Shown here one piece after another: positions 6,381-13,805 of a stretch of DNA of 24,734 nt. Within the stretch, counting starts at the first letter, position 1, and every line of letters begins with the position of its first letter. The notes beneath the pieces are model-generated. The model saw only the letters and a program-made list of their open reading frames with translations, was not told the DNA's origin and did no database searches. Origin of the DNA: a virus. The stretch is from positions 1 to 24,734 of IMG/VR virus record IMGVR_UViG_3300046559_000532; one strand, written 5' to 3'. The position numbers were made by a program, and so were the translations under genes.

Positions 6381-6809
6381 ATGCTGCGTCGTCTCAACCG
6401 GCTCATCGACCGTCGCCCCGAGGTGCTGCCGTTCGCGCCGCTCGTGGCGTTCCTCCTCTTCAGCAGCGTGATCGTCTTCACGGCCTGCCCGACCACCCCG
6501 CCGAATCTCTCGCCGGCCGGCGCGACCGCCTTCAACAAGACGCGCGTGGTGAAGGCGCTCGACCTCGTGCGCGACACCGCCATCCTCGCCAACGCGCAGA
6601 CGCCGCCGGTGCTCTCGACCGACGACACGCGCCTGGTCGTCCAGTTCCACGAGGCGACGATCAAGACGTTGCAGGCGACCGACCAGGGCTGGCAGGCCGC
6701 CGTGTCGACTGCCGTGACCGAGTTCAGTAAGACGCTCACCCCGGCCCAGCAGCATGTCATCGCGCCGTACCTCGTGCTGCTCCAAACCCTCATCGCGGGG
6801 CTCAGCTAA
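6381..6809 (+). CDS. Putative lipoprotein (142 aa), spanin-like candidate
   Basis: The ATG at 6381 is chosen because it is 2 nt after the previous stop and preceded by AAGGAAGGGAC, a good ribosome-binding site; an upstream open extension lies inside the previous gene. Residues 1-18 are basic (MLRRLNRLIDRRPEVLPF), and 19-35 are hydrophobic (APLVAFLLFSSVIVFTAC). The end resembles a lipobox, with VFTAC placing the lipidated cysteine near residue 36, although Phe at -3 is not the commonest residue. The mature part is helical (KALDLVRDTAILANA, then HVIAPYLVLLQTL). An outer-membrane spanin or other phage lipoprotein is possible; most o-spanins are shorter and richer in proline. It overlaps the next gene by one base (TAATG). 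Confidence 0.6.
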   Translation: MLRRLNRLIDRRPEVLPFAPLVAFLLFSSVIVFTACPTTPPNLSPAGATAFNKTRVVKALDLVRDTAILANAQTPPVLSTDDTRLVVQFHEATIKTLQATDQGWQAAVSTAVTEFSKTLTPAQQHVIAPYLVLLQTLIAGLS

Positions 6810-7009
6810 TGGGCGCGGCCGCCCCACTGGTCACGATCGCCATCCAGGAGCTGCCGGCCCTCATCGGCTTCCTCAAGGCGGCCTTCGCGTCGCGCAATCC
6901 CGGCGTCGCCCCGCCGACCGACGCCGAGGTCATCGCGGCGTACCTCTCGGCCTGCGCGTCCTCGATCGCCACCGACGAGGCGTGGCTCGCCGCCCATCCA
7001 AAAGCGTAG
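6809..7009 (+). CDS. Small helical hypothetical protein (66 aa)
   Basis: ATG at 6809 shares its A with the preceding TAA (TAATG), so it is probably translated with the lipoprotein-like gene. Residues 6-28 (PLVTIAIQELPALIGFLKAAFA) are moderately hydrophobic and amphipathic. The second half is a polar helix (TDAEVIAAYLSACASSIATDEAWLAA). I do not recognise it. It lies directly before the terminase ATPase gene. Confidence 0.55.
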   Translation: MGAAAPLVTIAIQELPALIGFLKAAFASRNPGVAPPTDAEVIAAYLSACASSIATDEAWLAAHPKA

Positions 7010-7012
7010 ACT
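7007..7012 (+). promoter_or_regulatory. -10-like box TAGACT, leaderless geometry before terminase
   Basis: TAGACT overlaps the previous stop and ends 6 nt before the GTG at 7019, with no Shine-Dalgarno in between. The nine bases GCGTAGACT are the same as at 5802-5810. Confidence 0.45.
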
Positions 7013-7018
7013 GGCCTC

Positions 7019-8344
7019 GTGTTCCACCCCGAGGTCATCGACCGCGCTGAACGCGCGGTCAGTGCGTCCCTGAAGGGGACGCTGCCCGGCGGCCGCCTCG
7101 TCCGCCGCTCGCTCGACGAACGCTGGACGATGCGCGACCAGCTCGCCTCAGCCGCCCCGAAGAAGAAGGGCGAGCCGGCGGCTCGCCCCCTCACCTCAGC
7201 CGAGAGCGACTTCATCACGCACGAACTCCTCCTCGCCAAGCTCGACTATCGGTACTGGAGTGACGCCTGGGCCGTCATCACCAAAGAAACCCAGGACGCC
7301 GCGCCGATCCATCCGCGCTGGGCCAGCCAGCAGCTCTTCCTCGACCACGTCGCCGCCATGGAGATCGACCAGTTCCGCGCGGGGAGTCAAAACGGCGTCC
7401 TCGTGAACGTCGGCAAAGCGCGCCAGCTGGGCCTCTCGACCGAACTCGAAGTCATCATGGCGCACGGCGCGACGACGCAAACGGCCCTGCGGGGTCTGGT
7501 CGCCGCCGACGTCGAGGACCAGTCGAAGTACCTGTTCTCCCTCTTCGAGGGCATCGTCAAGGAACTCCCGTGGTGGCTGCTCCCGACCCTCGGGGCCTAC
7601 GACACCGGCCGCTTCTGGTCGACCCTGACCAACCGGACGGAAGTCCGGACCGCCTGGGGCAAGTCGTCTCGCGGTGGCCTGGCCGACGACGCCAAAGCCA
7701 AGGGCAACATCGGCCGCGGCAAAACCTTCGGCCGGGTGCACCTGTCGGAACTCTCCACCTGGGAGAAGCCCGACCAGATCGACGATGGGTTAATCCCAGC
7801 GATTCCTCGTCGCCCGCGGTCGTTTGCCGGGTTTGAATCCACCGCCAAGGGCCGGCACGACTGGTGGCATACGCACTGGACGGCCACCGCGCGCGGCAAA
7901 ACCCGGTTCCGGAACATCTTCATCCCGTGGTACGTCGAGCCCGAGAAGTACTGGGCCGTGCCGACGTCGCTCACCTGGCAGCCCGACGCGGGGACCCTGG
8001 CGCACGCGGTGGCGGTCGAGCGCGAATCCCCCGAGTGGCTCTTCGGCAAGACCATCCGCCTCACCCGTGAGCAGCTGGCCTGGTACGAGCAGACGCGCGA
8101 CATGTACACCGAGAAGGGCGACCTGTACAAGTTTTACGAGGAGTACCCGGCGACGCCCGCCGAGATGTTTCAGTACTCGGGCCGCTCGGTCTTCACCGCC
8201 GCCACGCTCGAGGCCGTCCGCCGGCAGGAGACCGCGCCGCGGATCCTCAAGATTGAGCCGGCCAAAGACATCGCGACGCTCAGAGCGTGGGAACGCTCTG
8301 AGGAGGGGCGCTCAGGCGCGCCCCGCCCGGACTCCCGGCCATGA
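7019..8344 (+). CDS. terL: Terminase large subunit, ATPase part
   Basis: This 441-residue protein carries the ATPase half of a TerL packaging motor. Residues 133-141 (KARQLGLST) are the Arg-Gln-type Walker A seen in large terminases. Residues 240-248 (VHLSELSTW) are the Walker B/catalytic Glu region, and 272-278 (FESTAKG) are the coupling motif III. Residues 374-392 (EEYPATPAEMFQYSGRSVF) are the usual end of the ATPase domain. The frame ends 50 residues later in a Pro/Arg-rich tail, with no nuclease domain. The nuclease is encoded by the next gene, which overlaps by 4 nt (ATGA at 8341-8344). GTG start at 7019 lies 6 nt after a TAGACT box. Two strong hairpins lie in the last 70 nt. Confidence 0.92.
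   Translation: MFHPEVIDRAERAVSASLKGTLPGGRLVRRSLDERWTMRDQLASAAPKKKGEPAARPLTSAESDFITHELLLAKLDYRYWSDAWAVITKETQDAAPIHPRWASQQLFLDHVAAMEIDQFRAGSQNGVLVNVGKARQLGLSTELEVIMAHGATTQTALRGLVAADVEDQSKYLFSLFEGIVKELPWWLLPTLGAYDTGRFWSTLTNRTEVRTAWGKSSRGGLADDAKAKGNIGRGKTFGRVHLSELSTWEKPDQIDDGLIPAIPRRPRSFAGFESTAKGRHDWWHTHWTATARGKTRFRNIFIPWYVEPEKYWAVPTSLTWQPDAGTLAHAVAVERESPEWLFGKTIRLTREQLAWYEQTRDMYTEKGDLYKFYEEYPATPAEMFQYSGRSVFTAATLEAVRRQETAPRILKIEPAKDIATLRAWERSEEGRSGAPRPDSRP
8279..8302 (+). repeat. Perfect inverted repeat, 10-bp stem with GNRA loop
   Basis: CTCAGAGCGT at 8279-8288, loop GGGA, ACGCTCTGAG at 8293-8302. The arms are perfect reverse complements. GGGA fits the GNRA tetraloop rule, so a stable RNA hairpin is expected. 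It lies at the end of the ATPase reading frame, 38 nt before the nuclease start codon. Confidence 0.8.
8305..8324 (+). repeat. Second inverted repeat at the terminase split, 7-bp GC stem
   Basis: GGGGCGC at 8305-8311, loop TCAGGC, GCGCCCC at 8318-8324. It follows the first hairpin by 2 nt and ends 16 nt before the nuclease ATG at 8341. Confidence 0.65.
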
Positions 8345-9297
8345 GCGAGCCCCTCCTCCTCCCAGCCGGCATGGGCTTCCGCGTCCCGTCGGCCCAGGAA
8401 CTCCGCGAGACCGCCGAGGCGACCTCGCTCGGTCTGGATCTGTTGTTGTGCTATGAGCCCCCGCGACGCCGCGGCACCTACCGCTACGTCATCGGCGCCG
8501 ACATCGGCGACGGCCTCGGGCTCGACCGTTCAGTCGCCCAAGTCGTCCGCCAGGGATCGATCGACGAGCCGGACGAGCAGGTCGCCGAGTTCGCCAGTGA
8601 CACCATCGCGCCGGCGGAATTCGCGTCGATTCTCCTGGCGCTCGGCGACTGGTACCGCGACGAGTCCGGCTACGAGGCGCTCGTCGCCATCGAGTGCAAT
8701 AACCACGGCCTGTCCACCCAGGACACGCTGCAGCTCCACCTCGGGTACACCCACTTCTACCGGTGGGAGTACTACGACTCGGCCGACCCGTCGGCCCGGT
8801 TCAGCACCAAGATCGGCTGGATGACGACGACCCGCACGCGGCCGATCCTCCTCGACAAGTTCCGCACGGCGCTGACGACCCGCGACGCGGTCACGTCGTT
8901 GCCTGACCTCATCACCCATTCGCCGCACCTGCACGAGGAGCTGAAAGACTTCCAGACCCAGGGCGCGCTCTGGGAAGCCGAGGCCGCCAAGGGCGCCCAT
9001 GACGACCGCATCATGGCCGCCGCCATCGCCTACTACTGCACCTGGCGGCTTCGAGCGGGCGAGCAGGAACCGCTCGAAGATCGGCGCCGTCGGCGGAGCG
9101 AGCAGAAGCGCGTGCTCGCTCGGGTGGCTGAAGCCACCCAGGCCGGCACCCCCGACTTTCGCAACACGGCCTGCACGGCCGAGGAAGCCACGTCGCTCCC
9201 GACCGGCCCGGACGCGACCGAGGCGGCCGACGAAGAGGCGTTGTATGATCTGCGCGCGACGGACGTGAGTGCCCATGACGGGTTCTTCACTATCTAG
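8341..9297 (+). CDS. terL: Terminase large subunit, nuclease part
   Basis: This 318-residue protein carries the RNase H-fold nuclease half of TerL. Residues 48-62 (YRYVIGADIGDGLGLD) hold the first metal-binding Asp (D54) with nearby D57 and D62. Residues 116-118 (AIE) hold the second acidic residue, and 220-222 (HDD) the third acidic cluster before a helix RIMAAAIAYY. Residues 35-47 (LLLCYEPPRRRGT) match the segment just before the nuclease in one-piece TerLs. It has no close Shine-Dalgarno; the ATG overlaps the ATPase stop (ATGA), so coupling to ATPase translation is expected. The C-terminal 80 residues are charged and low in complexity. Confidence 0.9.
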   Translation: MSEPLLLPAGMGFRVPSAQELRETAEATSLGLDLLLCYEPPRRRGTYRYVIGADIGDGLGLDRSVAQVVRQGSIDEPDEQVAEFASDTIAPAEFASILLALGDWYRDESGYEALVAIECNNHGLSTQDTLQLHLGYTHFYRWEYYDSADPSARFSTKIGWMTTTRTRPILLDKFRTALTTRDAVTSLPDLITHSPHLHEELKDFQTQGALWEAEAAKGAHDDRIMAAAIAYYCTWRLRAGEQEPLEDRRRRRSEQKRVLARVAEATQAGTPDFRNTACTAEEATSLPTGPDATEAADEEALYDLRATDVSAHDGFFTI

Positions 9298-9312
9298 CCC
9301 GCGAGGTGTGTG

Positions 9313-9822
9313 ATGCGCGTCTCCCTGCCTGACGACCTGGTCGACCTCTACTCCCAGTACGCCGACGCCCACGCGCTCCCGGTCGAATCGGTCATCGCCG
9401 ACCAGCTCGTCCATGCCGCCCCGACGCTGGGCCGCCCGCACCTCACGCTCGATCAGGCGACGCTCGAACTCCTTGCCAAAAAGCTCGGCGCGGTGACGTT
9501 TACCAGCGTCGCCGACCTCGTCATCCGCGTGTCGCAGCTGGCCGGGATCCGCTTCCACCGGGTCGACTTGGACTTCACGCCGTCGCAGCTGGTGGAACTC
9601 GAATCGCGCGCCGCCCGCCAAGGGCTGCCCGTCGAGCGCCTCATCCGCGAGATCCTGCGCACCTTCAACGACCAGTTCTTCTGGAAGGCGACGGGCGACC
9701 TGCCGGTCCTCGTGCGGGAAGCGGCGCAGGCGGACGAGGACGCCGCGCTCGACCGCGCGATCGGTGTGCCGCCACCGGCGTTGAAGCCGACCGCCAAGGC
9801 CCCGAAGGCTGCGCGAGCCTAG
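9313..9822 (+). CDS. Ribbon-helix-helix-like hypothetical protein (169 aa)
   Basis: ATG at 9313 is preferred over the adjacent GTG at 9310 because GAGG (9303-9306) is 6 nt upstream. The first 30 residues (MRVSLPDDLVDLYSQYADAH, then LPVESVIADQL) read as a strand followed by two helices, as in CopG/Arc-type DNA-binding proteins. Residues about 95-120 (LDFTPSQLVELESRAARQG, then LPVERLIREIL) repeat that pattern, suggesting two RHH-like units. The C-terminus is Ala/Lys/Pro-rich. Between the terminase and portal such a protein could be a packaging or regulatory DNA-binding factor; that is inference from fold pattern and position. Confidence 0.65.
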   Translation: MRVSLPDDLVDLYSQYADAHALPVESVIADQLVHAAPTLGRPHLTLDQATLELLAKKLGAVTFTSVADLVIRVSQLAGIRFHRVDLDFTPSQLVELESRAARQGLPVERLIREILRTFNDQFFWKATGDLPVLVREAAQADEDAALDRAIGVPPPALKPTAKAPKAARA

Positions 9823-9825
9823 CCC

Positions 9826-10338
9826 GTGCCCACCCACGACTACCAGTGCCCAAGCTGCGGGGCCGTCTCGCGGAACGTCTACAGCCGCCTGTACACGCTC
9901 CCCGAACCGCGCGTGCGTGACGGGTACCGCGTGACGCAGGACTTCGAGCGGCCGACCTGCGGGACGTGTGGCGACCCGCTCGTCATCCTCCCCCCACGTG
10001 TCGCCATCGACGCCTACGAACCCTTCGGCGAGTTTTCCACCTCGGTCGAAGACGGCCGTGGCGGCTACCGCACCGAGCACATTGACTCGCTCGCCAAGCT
10101 CCGCAAGGTCGAGCGCGAATCCGAGCAGCGGTACCGCAACGGCGAGGGCCGCCCGATGGCGTGGCGCGATTATTCCCAGGATCGGTCCAACCGCGACGTG
10201 CATTCCCTCATGGCCGACCCGTCGGAAGCGCCGACGAAATCCGCCAAGCTGAAGGTGCGCGCGGTGGGCGGCGAGCCGACCGGCGACCTCGGCCCGGGGG
10301 TCACCGAGTCGACGCCGTCCCCCCTCGACGCGCTATAG
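9826..10338 (+). CDS. FmdB-like zinc-ribbon phage protein (170 aa)
   Basis: GTG start at 9826, joined to the previous stop as TAGCCCGTG. The N-terminus MPTHDYQCPSCG matches the FmdB-type zinc-ribbon opening (MPxYxYxCxxCG). The second CxxC pair (TCGTCGD, residues about 45-49) is separated by a 30-residue insert. The C-terminal part (SLAKLRKVERESEQRYRNGEG, given as SLAKLRKVERESEQRY, then PMAWRDYSQDRSNRDVHSL) is a block I have seen in small phage zinc proteins near the portal. Likely a structural zinc protein or DNA-binding accessory; its function is unknown. It ends TPSPLDAL, and its stop TAG is inside the TATAGT box. Confidence 0.75.
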   Translation: MPTHDYQCPSCGAVSRNVYSRLYTLPEPRVRDGYRVTQDFERPTCGTCGDPLVILPPRVAIDAYEPFGEFSTSVEDGRGGYRTEHIDSLAKLRKVERESEQRYRNGEGRPMAWRDYSQDRSNRDVHSLMADPSEAPTKSAKLKVRAVGGEPTGDLGPGVTESTPSPLDAL

Positions 10339-10339
10339 T
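10334..10339 (+). promoter_or_regulatory. -10 box TATAGT, leaderless geometry before portal
   Basis: TATAGT (five of six matches to TATAAT) overlaps the previous stop and ends 8 nt before the portal ATG at 10348. There is no Shine-Dalgarno between them and no good -35 at 16-18 bp. Confidence 0.5.
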
Positions 10340-10347
10340 CTCCGCTC

Positions 10348-12501
10348 ATGGCGGATTACTCGTCTTCGGGCCTCGAAGGCATGGGCCTTCCCTCCCTCAC
10401 GCACGACAGTGTCAGTGGCACCGGCGACCCGCGCGTCCTCGGCTGGATCAAGGAAGCCGTCATGGAGGGCGACCGGATCAACCGCTCGGACCCCTTCTAC
10501 GACCGCGCCGAAATCGGGATGCGGTACGTCTCGGGCGACCAGCGCGTGAATGCCGAGAACGCCGCCGAGCCGCCGGCGTATCTCCCCCGCACGACGCTCA
10601 ACGAATCGCGCCGCGTCGTGAACGCGCACGTCAGTGCCCTCACCGACCTCAAGCCCCTCTTCTCCTACAAGTCGATGGACCCGGCCTTCACGCTGCAGGC
10701 CGACTATCTCAACAAGCTGACCGTCGCCTGGTGGGTCACCGCCATGGCCGACATCGAGCTGGGCTACGTCATCAAGTACGCCGAAGCGGCCGGCACGGGC
10801 GACCTCGTCACCGAGTGGAACCCGTACACCACCCTCGGCGGCGACATCGCGATTCAAGCGCGTGACTTCCGCGACACCCTCCCGATTCGCCCCGCGCCAC
10901 ACGGCCGCTCGGTCCAGAACTGGGAAGGACTCATCCTGCGCGAATCGCACACGGTGAACGTCCTGCGGTCGCTCTACCCGCAGTACGCCTCGGCCTTCCG
11001 GCCCACCACCGACTCGATGCTCAGTACCCTCATGGGTCGGTTCCGCCAAATCTCCGGCCGCTTCCTCTCGCCCGCCAACGACACGCTCTCGGGCCTGAAC
11101 GCGCCGGCCATGGCCTCGCGCGTGCGCAGTGGCGAGATCCTCCTCTACCGGACCTATCTCAACGACCGCTCGCAGAACCTCACGAGCAAGGCGATTCCCA
11201 TGGGCACGCCCGGCGCGTCCTGGTCGTACATCGTGCCGCCCGGCGGGTACCTCTACCCGTACAAGCGCATGGTCGTCTCGACCCCCGAGCAGCTGCTCTA
11301 CGACGGCCCCTCCCCCTACTGGCACGGCCAGTACCCGGTCAGCCGCCTCAAGATGTGGGACCTGCCGTGGCATTTCCTCGGGCAGGGGCTCCTCAACGAC
11401 CTCATCCCCATGCAGGATGGGATCAACCAGTCCATCCAGGACGTGCTGCTCGGCATTCGCAAGTGGATGGACCCGGCCGTCGTGTACGACCGCGGGGCCG
11501 TCAGCGAATCCTTCATGCGCCTGTACGACGCGCGCCGGCCCGGTAGCAAGGTGAAGCTCAACCCGACCGGCAGCAAGGAAGGGTTCAAGCCGCTCGAGGG
11601 GCCGCCGCCGCAGGTGATGCAGCTCTCGCTGGAGATTATCCAGTTCCTCCTCCAGCGATTCGACTCGCTCTCGGGCACGCCGAACCTCCAGGAGATTCTC
11701 GCGCTCCGGCAGCTGCCCGCCGCCGACACGATCGACAAGGCGCTCCAGGCCCTCACGCCCGAGCTGCGTCAAGAGGGCCGGCAAGTCGAAGCGTTCCTCC
11801 GCGACGTGGGCGAGCAGTCCAAAGTCCTGCGCTTCCAGTACGAGTCGTCGGCCCGTCGCGTGACCATTCTCGGCGACGCCGGCACGCTCCTCCAGGACTT
11901 CGACTTCGACCCCGAGGTGCTCGTCCCGGCGCTCACGCCCGGCACGCCGGGGTACTCGCCGCTCATCGACGCCCAGCTCACGCGGGACCAGCGGGCGCAG
12001 GGCGTCCACAAGAAGATCGTCTTCGTGCTCGCGCCCAACTCCATCCTCTCGCTCAACGCCATGGAGGGGAAGCTGATGAAGCTCCAGCTCTCCCGCATGG
12101 GCATGATGGATGTCTGGTCGCTCTGGGAGGCCCTCGAAATCCCGAACGCCGGGGCGCCGCCGAAAATCCCGCTCCCGCCGCTCAAGCCGCTCGACCCGCA
12201 GATCGTCCAGCAGGTGATGCTGCAGGCGCAGCAGGACCCGGCGCTCGCCGCGCAGCTCAGCCAGCAGTACACCATCGACCCGGCGACCGGCCAGATTCTC
12301 GAGATCCGCGAGCCGGTGACGATTGTGGAACGGTTGCAATGTCAGGGGATGCTGGGGATAGGGATGACACAGAGCGCGGCAGGGCGGCCGGCGTCAGCCC
12401 AAGCGCCACCAAAGGTTGAGGAAAAGTCTGACGGCCGTACCACGGTGACCGAGAGCGATCATTCCAAGGGGCCGAATTCGCGGCCGGGGCCGGGGACTTA
12501 A
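10348..12501 (+). CDS. Portal protein
   Basis: At 717 residues it is close to the P22 portal in length (about 725). The portal forms the dodecameric ring through which DNA is packaged. Diagnostic features are the block YPVSRLKMWDLPWHFLGQG, then LLNDLIPMQDGINQSIQDVL and LGIRKWMDPAVV (residues about 330-385), typical of the portal clip/wing core. A long stem-and-crown helix region follows (residues about 425-520, with DTIDKALQALTPELRQEGRQ). The N-terminus (DPFYDRAEIGMRYVSGDQR) is also portal-like. From about base 12322 to the stop, codon use changes: TTG, ATA, ACA, GCA, TCA, CCA and TCT appear. This tract lies next to the minus-strand HNH gene, and the two genes share the palindrome TTAA as their stop codons. 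Confidence 0.9.
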   Translation: MADYSSSGLEGMGLPSLTHDSVSGTGDPRVLGWIKEAVMEGDRINRSDPFYDRAEIGMRYVSGDQRVNAENAAEPPAYLPRTTLNESRRVVNAHVSALTDLKPLFSYKSMDPAFTLQADYLNKLTVAWWVTAMADIELGYVIKYAEAAGTGDLVTEWNPYTTLGGDIAIQARDFRDTLPIRPAPHGRSVQNWEGLILRESHTVNVLRSLYPQYASAFRPTTDSMLSTLMGRFRQISGRFLSPANDTLSGLNAPAMASRVRSGEILLYRTYLNDRSQNLTSKAIPMGTPGASWSYIVPPGGYLYPYKRMVVSTPEQLLYDGPSPYWHGQYPVSRLKMWDLPWHFLGQGLLNDLIPMQDGINQSIQDVLLGIRKWMDPAVVYDRGAVSESFMRLYDARRPGSKVKLNPTGSKEGFKPLEGPPPQVMQLSLEIIQFLLQRFDSLSGTPNLQEILALRQLPAADTIDKALQALTPELRQEGRQVEAFLRDVGEQSKVLRFQYESSARRVTILGDAGTLLQDFDFDPEVLVPALTPGTPGYSPLIDAQLTRDQRAQGVHKKIVFVLAPNSILSLNAMEGKLMKLQLSRMGMMDVWSLWEALEIPNAGAPPKIPLPPLKPLDPQIVQQVMLQAQQDPALAAQLSQQYTIDPATGQILEIREPVTIVERLQCQGMLGIGMTQSAAGRPASAQAPPKVEEKSDGRTTVTESDHSKGPNSRPGPGT

Positions 12502-13151
12502 CGACGCGGGCGTACCGGCGTCGTGAACGCCCGGTACACCGTCCACCCCTTCGTCTGGAGCCGGTAGTACAGCGTCATCGGCTTCATCTGGAGTTCGCGG
12601 GCCCAGTCGAAGAGGCAGCGCGTCTCGCCTTTCCACTCGATGTGGATGTTGTTGCGTCGGTTACGGGCCTGTTCGGCAGTCGTGGCCCATCGACAGTTAT
12701 CGGGGCTGTACGGGCCGTCGTTGTTCTCCCGTTCCAGCGTGGCGCCGTCTGGGCGTGGCCCCATGTCGTCGCGGAAGGCGCTGAAGGCGTCTCGCCACCG
12801 TTTGCACATCCTGATGCCGCGCTGGCCGTAGTGGATGTAGCTCGGGTCGGTGGGATTGTGGCAGCGTCCCTTGGCGGCGCACCAGACGCGATAGACCGGA
12901 TCTTGCCGACCGCCGTTCATGAACCGCCCCGCCGCGCCGTGTGTAACGTGGTTCGTGCGAGCGGTTTCGACGTGGAGACACCCGCAACTTCGCGTCTCGT
13001 TTTTCATCAGGCGACTGCCCCCGGTCGTCGTCTCCTGTCCGCAGTCACAGCGACACCGCCAGAGGGATTTCCCGAACCGATCATTCGCGACGCGGTGGAG
13101 CACCAGGAGTCGTCCGAAGCGTTGCCCATCCAACTGAAGTGGGTGTGCCAT
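12498..13151 (-). CDS. HNH homing endonuclease (217 aa)
   Basis: This is the only minus-strand gene. Residues 31-60 carry a Cys cluster (WRCRCDCGQE and SCGCLH). Residues 85-160 carry the HNH core: VYRVWCAAKGRCHNP, then YIHYGQRGIRMCKRW, then LERENNDGPYSPDNCRWAT. This is the widespread phage HNH family with a 'YxxYGxRGIxxCxxW...DNDGxYxPxNCRWAT' signature. The C-terminal 40 residues (LFDWARELQMKPMTLYYRLQ) look like a NUMOD-type helix-turn-helix that contacts DNA. A longer open frame upstream is rejected because it covers the next gene in antisense; the start MAHPLQLDGQRFGRL is the usual one. It is a free-standing selfish element, inserted between portal and head genes. Confidence 0.88.
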   Translation of the reverse strand: MAHPLQLDGQRFGRLLVLHRVANDRFGKSLWRCRCDCGQETTTGGSRLMKNETRSCGCLHVETARTNHVTHGAAGRFMNGGRQDPVYRVWCAAKGRCHNPTDPSYIHYGQRGIRMCKRWRDAFSAFRDDMGPRPDGATLERENNDGPYSPDNCRWATTAEQARNRRNNIHIEWKGETRCLFDWARELQMKPMTLYYRLQTKGWTVYRAFTTPVRPRR

Positions 13152-13223
13152 CAGGGCGCTCAGTATAGTGCTTGCGGCCGCTTCGTTGACAGCCTTTTCC
13201 CATTCAACGCACAATCCTCCGCC
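13152..13223. promoter_or_regulatory. Divergent promoter region between HNH and small-protein array
   Basis: Plus strand: TTGACA (13186-13191), an 18-bp spacer, CACAAT (13210-13215), then 8 nt to the ATG at 13224. This is the best -35 seen in the window and again fits leaderless geometry. Minus strand: TATACT (plus-strand 13162-13167) ends 10 nt before the HNH start at 13151; no -35 is evident for it. The array would therefore have its own sigma-70-type promoter. Confidence 0.55.
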
Positions 13224-13400
13224 ATGGCGTACGAAGGCTTCAAGGCCGTCGAGGCATCCGCCGCGAAATCCGGCGCGCGCAACCCCGGCGCGGTGGCCGC
13301 TGCCGTGGGTCGCAAGAAGTACGGCGCCAAGAAGATGGCGTCGGCCGCCGCCTCTGGCCACGCTCTCAAGGGCGCCAAGCCCATGGCGAAGGGACGCTAG
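13224..13400 (+). CDS. Small basic protein 1, ends KPMAKGR (58 aa)
   Basis: A Lys/Ala/Gly-rich, strongly basic protein. It starts MAYEGFKAVEASAAKSG, continues VAAAVGRKKYGAKKMASAAA, and ends GAKPMAKGR. The frame is also open far upstream, but that region is antisense to the HNH gene; the ATG at 13224 follows the promoter described at 13186-13215. It is the first of five neighbouring short basic proteins that share a C-terminal end of the type M-x-K-G-R. Possible roles are DNA condensation or capsid-interior protein. It may not fold on its own. Confidence 0.65.
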   Translation: MAYEGFKAVEASAAKSGARNPGAVAAAVGRKKYGAKKMASAAASGHALKGAKPMAKGR

Positions 13401-13402
13401 CA

Positions 13403-13594
13403 ATGGCCGCACCCACCTACGGGAAAGAGCTGCACACGATTCCGGGCGCCTCCTCCAAGGGGAATGAAATCAAGGCGCCCGCGATCAACCTCGACAAGGG
13501 CGGCAAGCGCGGCGGGAAGTCGGGCAAGCACGCGGCCCACAAAGCCTCGGGCCACCACCCGATGGGCGCCGGCCACATGTCGGGGAAGCGGTAA
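13403..13594 (+). CDS. Small basic protein 2, ends GHMSGKR (63 aa)
   Basis: It starts 2 nt after the previous stop. The sequence is rich in Lys, Gly, His and Ala. The first half is MAAPTYGKELHTIPGASSKG and NEIKAPAINLDKGGKRGG, the second half KSGKHAAHKASGHH and PMGAGHMSGKR. There are no hydrophobic core residues to speak of, so it is probably disordered until bound. Its C-terminal MSGKR matches the end of the other four members of the array. The family is not recognised; binding to DNA, RNA or the acidic capsid interior is inferred from charge alone. Confidence 0.65.
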   Translation: MAAPTYGKELHTIPGASSKGNEIKAPAINLDKGGKRGGKSGKHAAHKASGHHPMGAGHMSGKR

Positions 13595-13599
13595 CGGCC

Positions 13600-13800
13600 A
13601 TGGGCGGCTCACCCGTCGGTCTGGCGTCGTCGCACAAGCCGCCGCAACTCCACGGCCACGACAAGTACGACGTCGAGGATGGCCTGCGGACCATGGAGCA
13701 GGCCGAGGCGATCAAGTCGAAGCCCGGCCTGCACGGCGCCATCAAGAAGCACGCGGCGAGCAAGGCCCGCCACATGCGCAAGATTGCTGGGAAGCGATAG
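13600..13800 (+). CDS. Small basic protein 3, ends RKIAGKR (66 aa)
   Basis: ATG at 13600, 5 nt after the previous stop. A Gly/Ser/His-rich start (MGGSPVGLASSHKPPQLHGH) is followed by a helix with DVEDGLRTMEQAEAIKSKPG and a basic end (AIKKHAASKARHMRKIAGKR). It is the most helix-prone of the five. The final IAGKR matches the shared C-terminal end of the array. Confidence 0.65.
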   Translation: MGGSPVGLASSHKPPQLHGHDKYDVEDGLRTMEQAEAIKSKPGLHGAIKKHAASKARHMRKIAGKR

Positions 13801-13805
13801 CCGCC

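Noticed and set aside
8279-8344. Programmed -1 frameshift joining the two terminase halves
   Set aside because: No XXXYYYZ slippery heptamer is seen in the only usable window (8302-8344), and the ATGA overlap explains expression by coupling. An assembly indel remains possible and is noted in the finding.
13152-13412. N-terminal extension of the minus-strand HNH gene to 13412
   Set aside because: It would be antisense to the first small basic gene and its promoter. The residues lack family similarity, and MAHPLQLDGQRFGRL is the natural family start.
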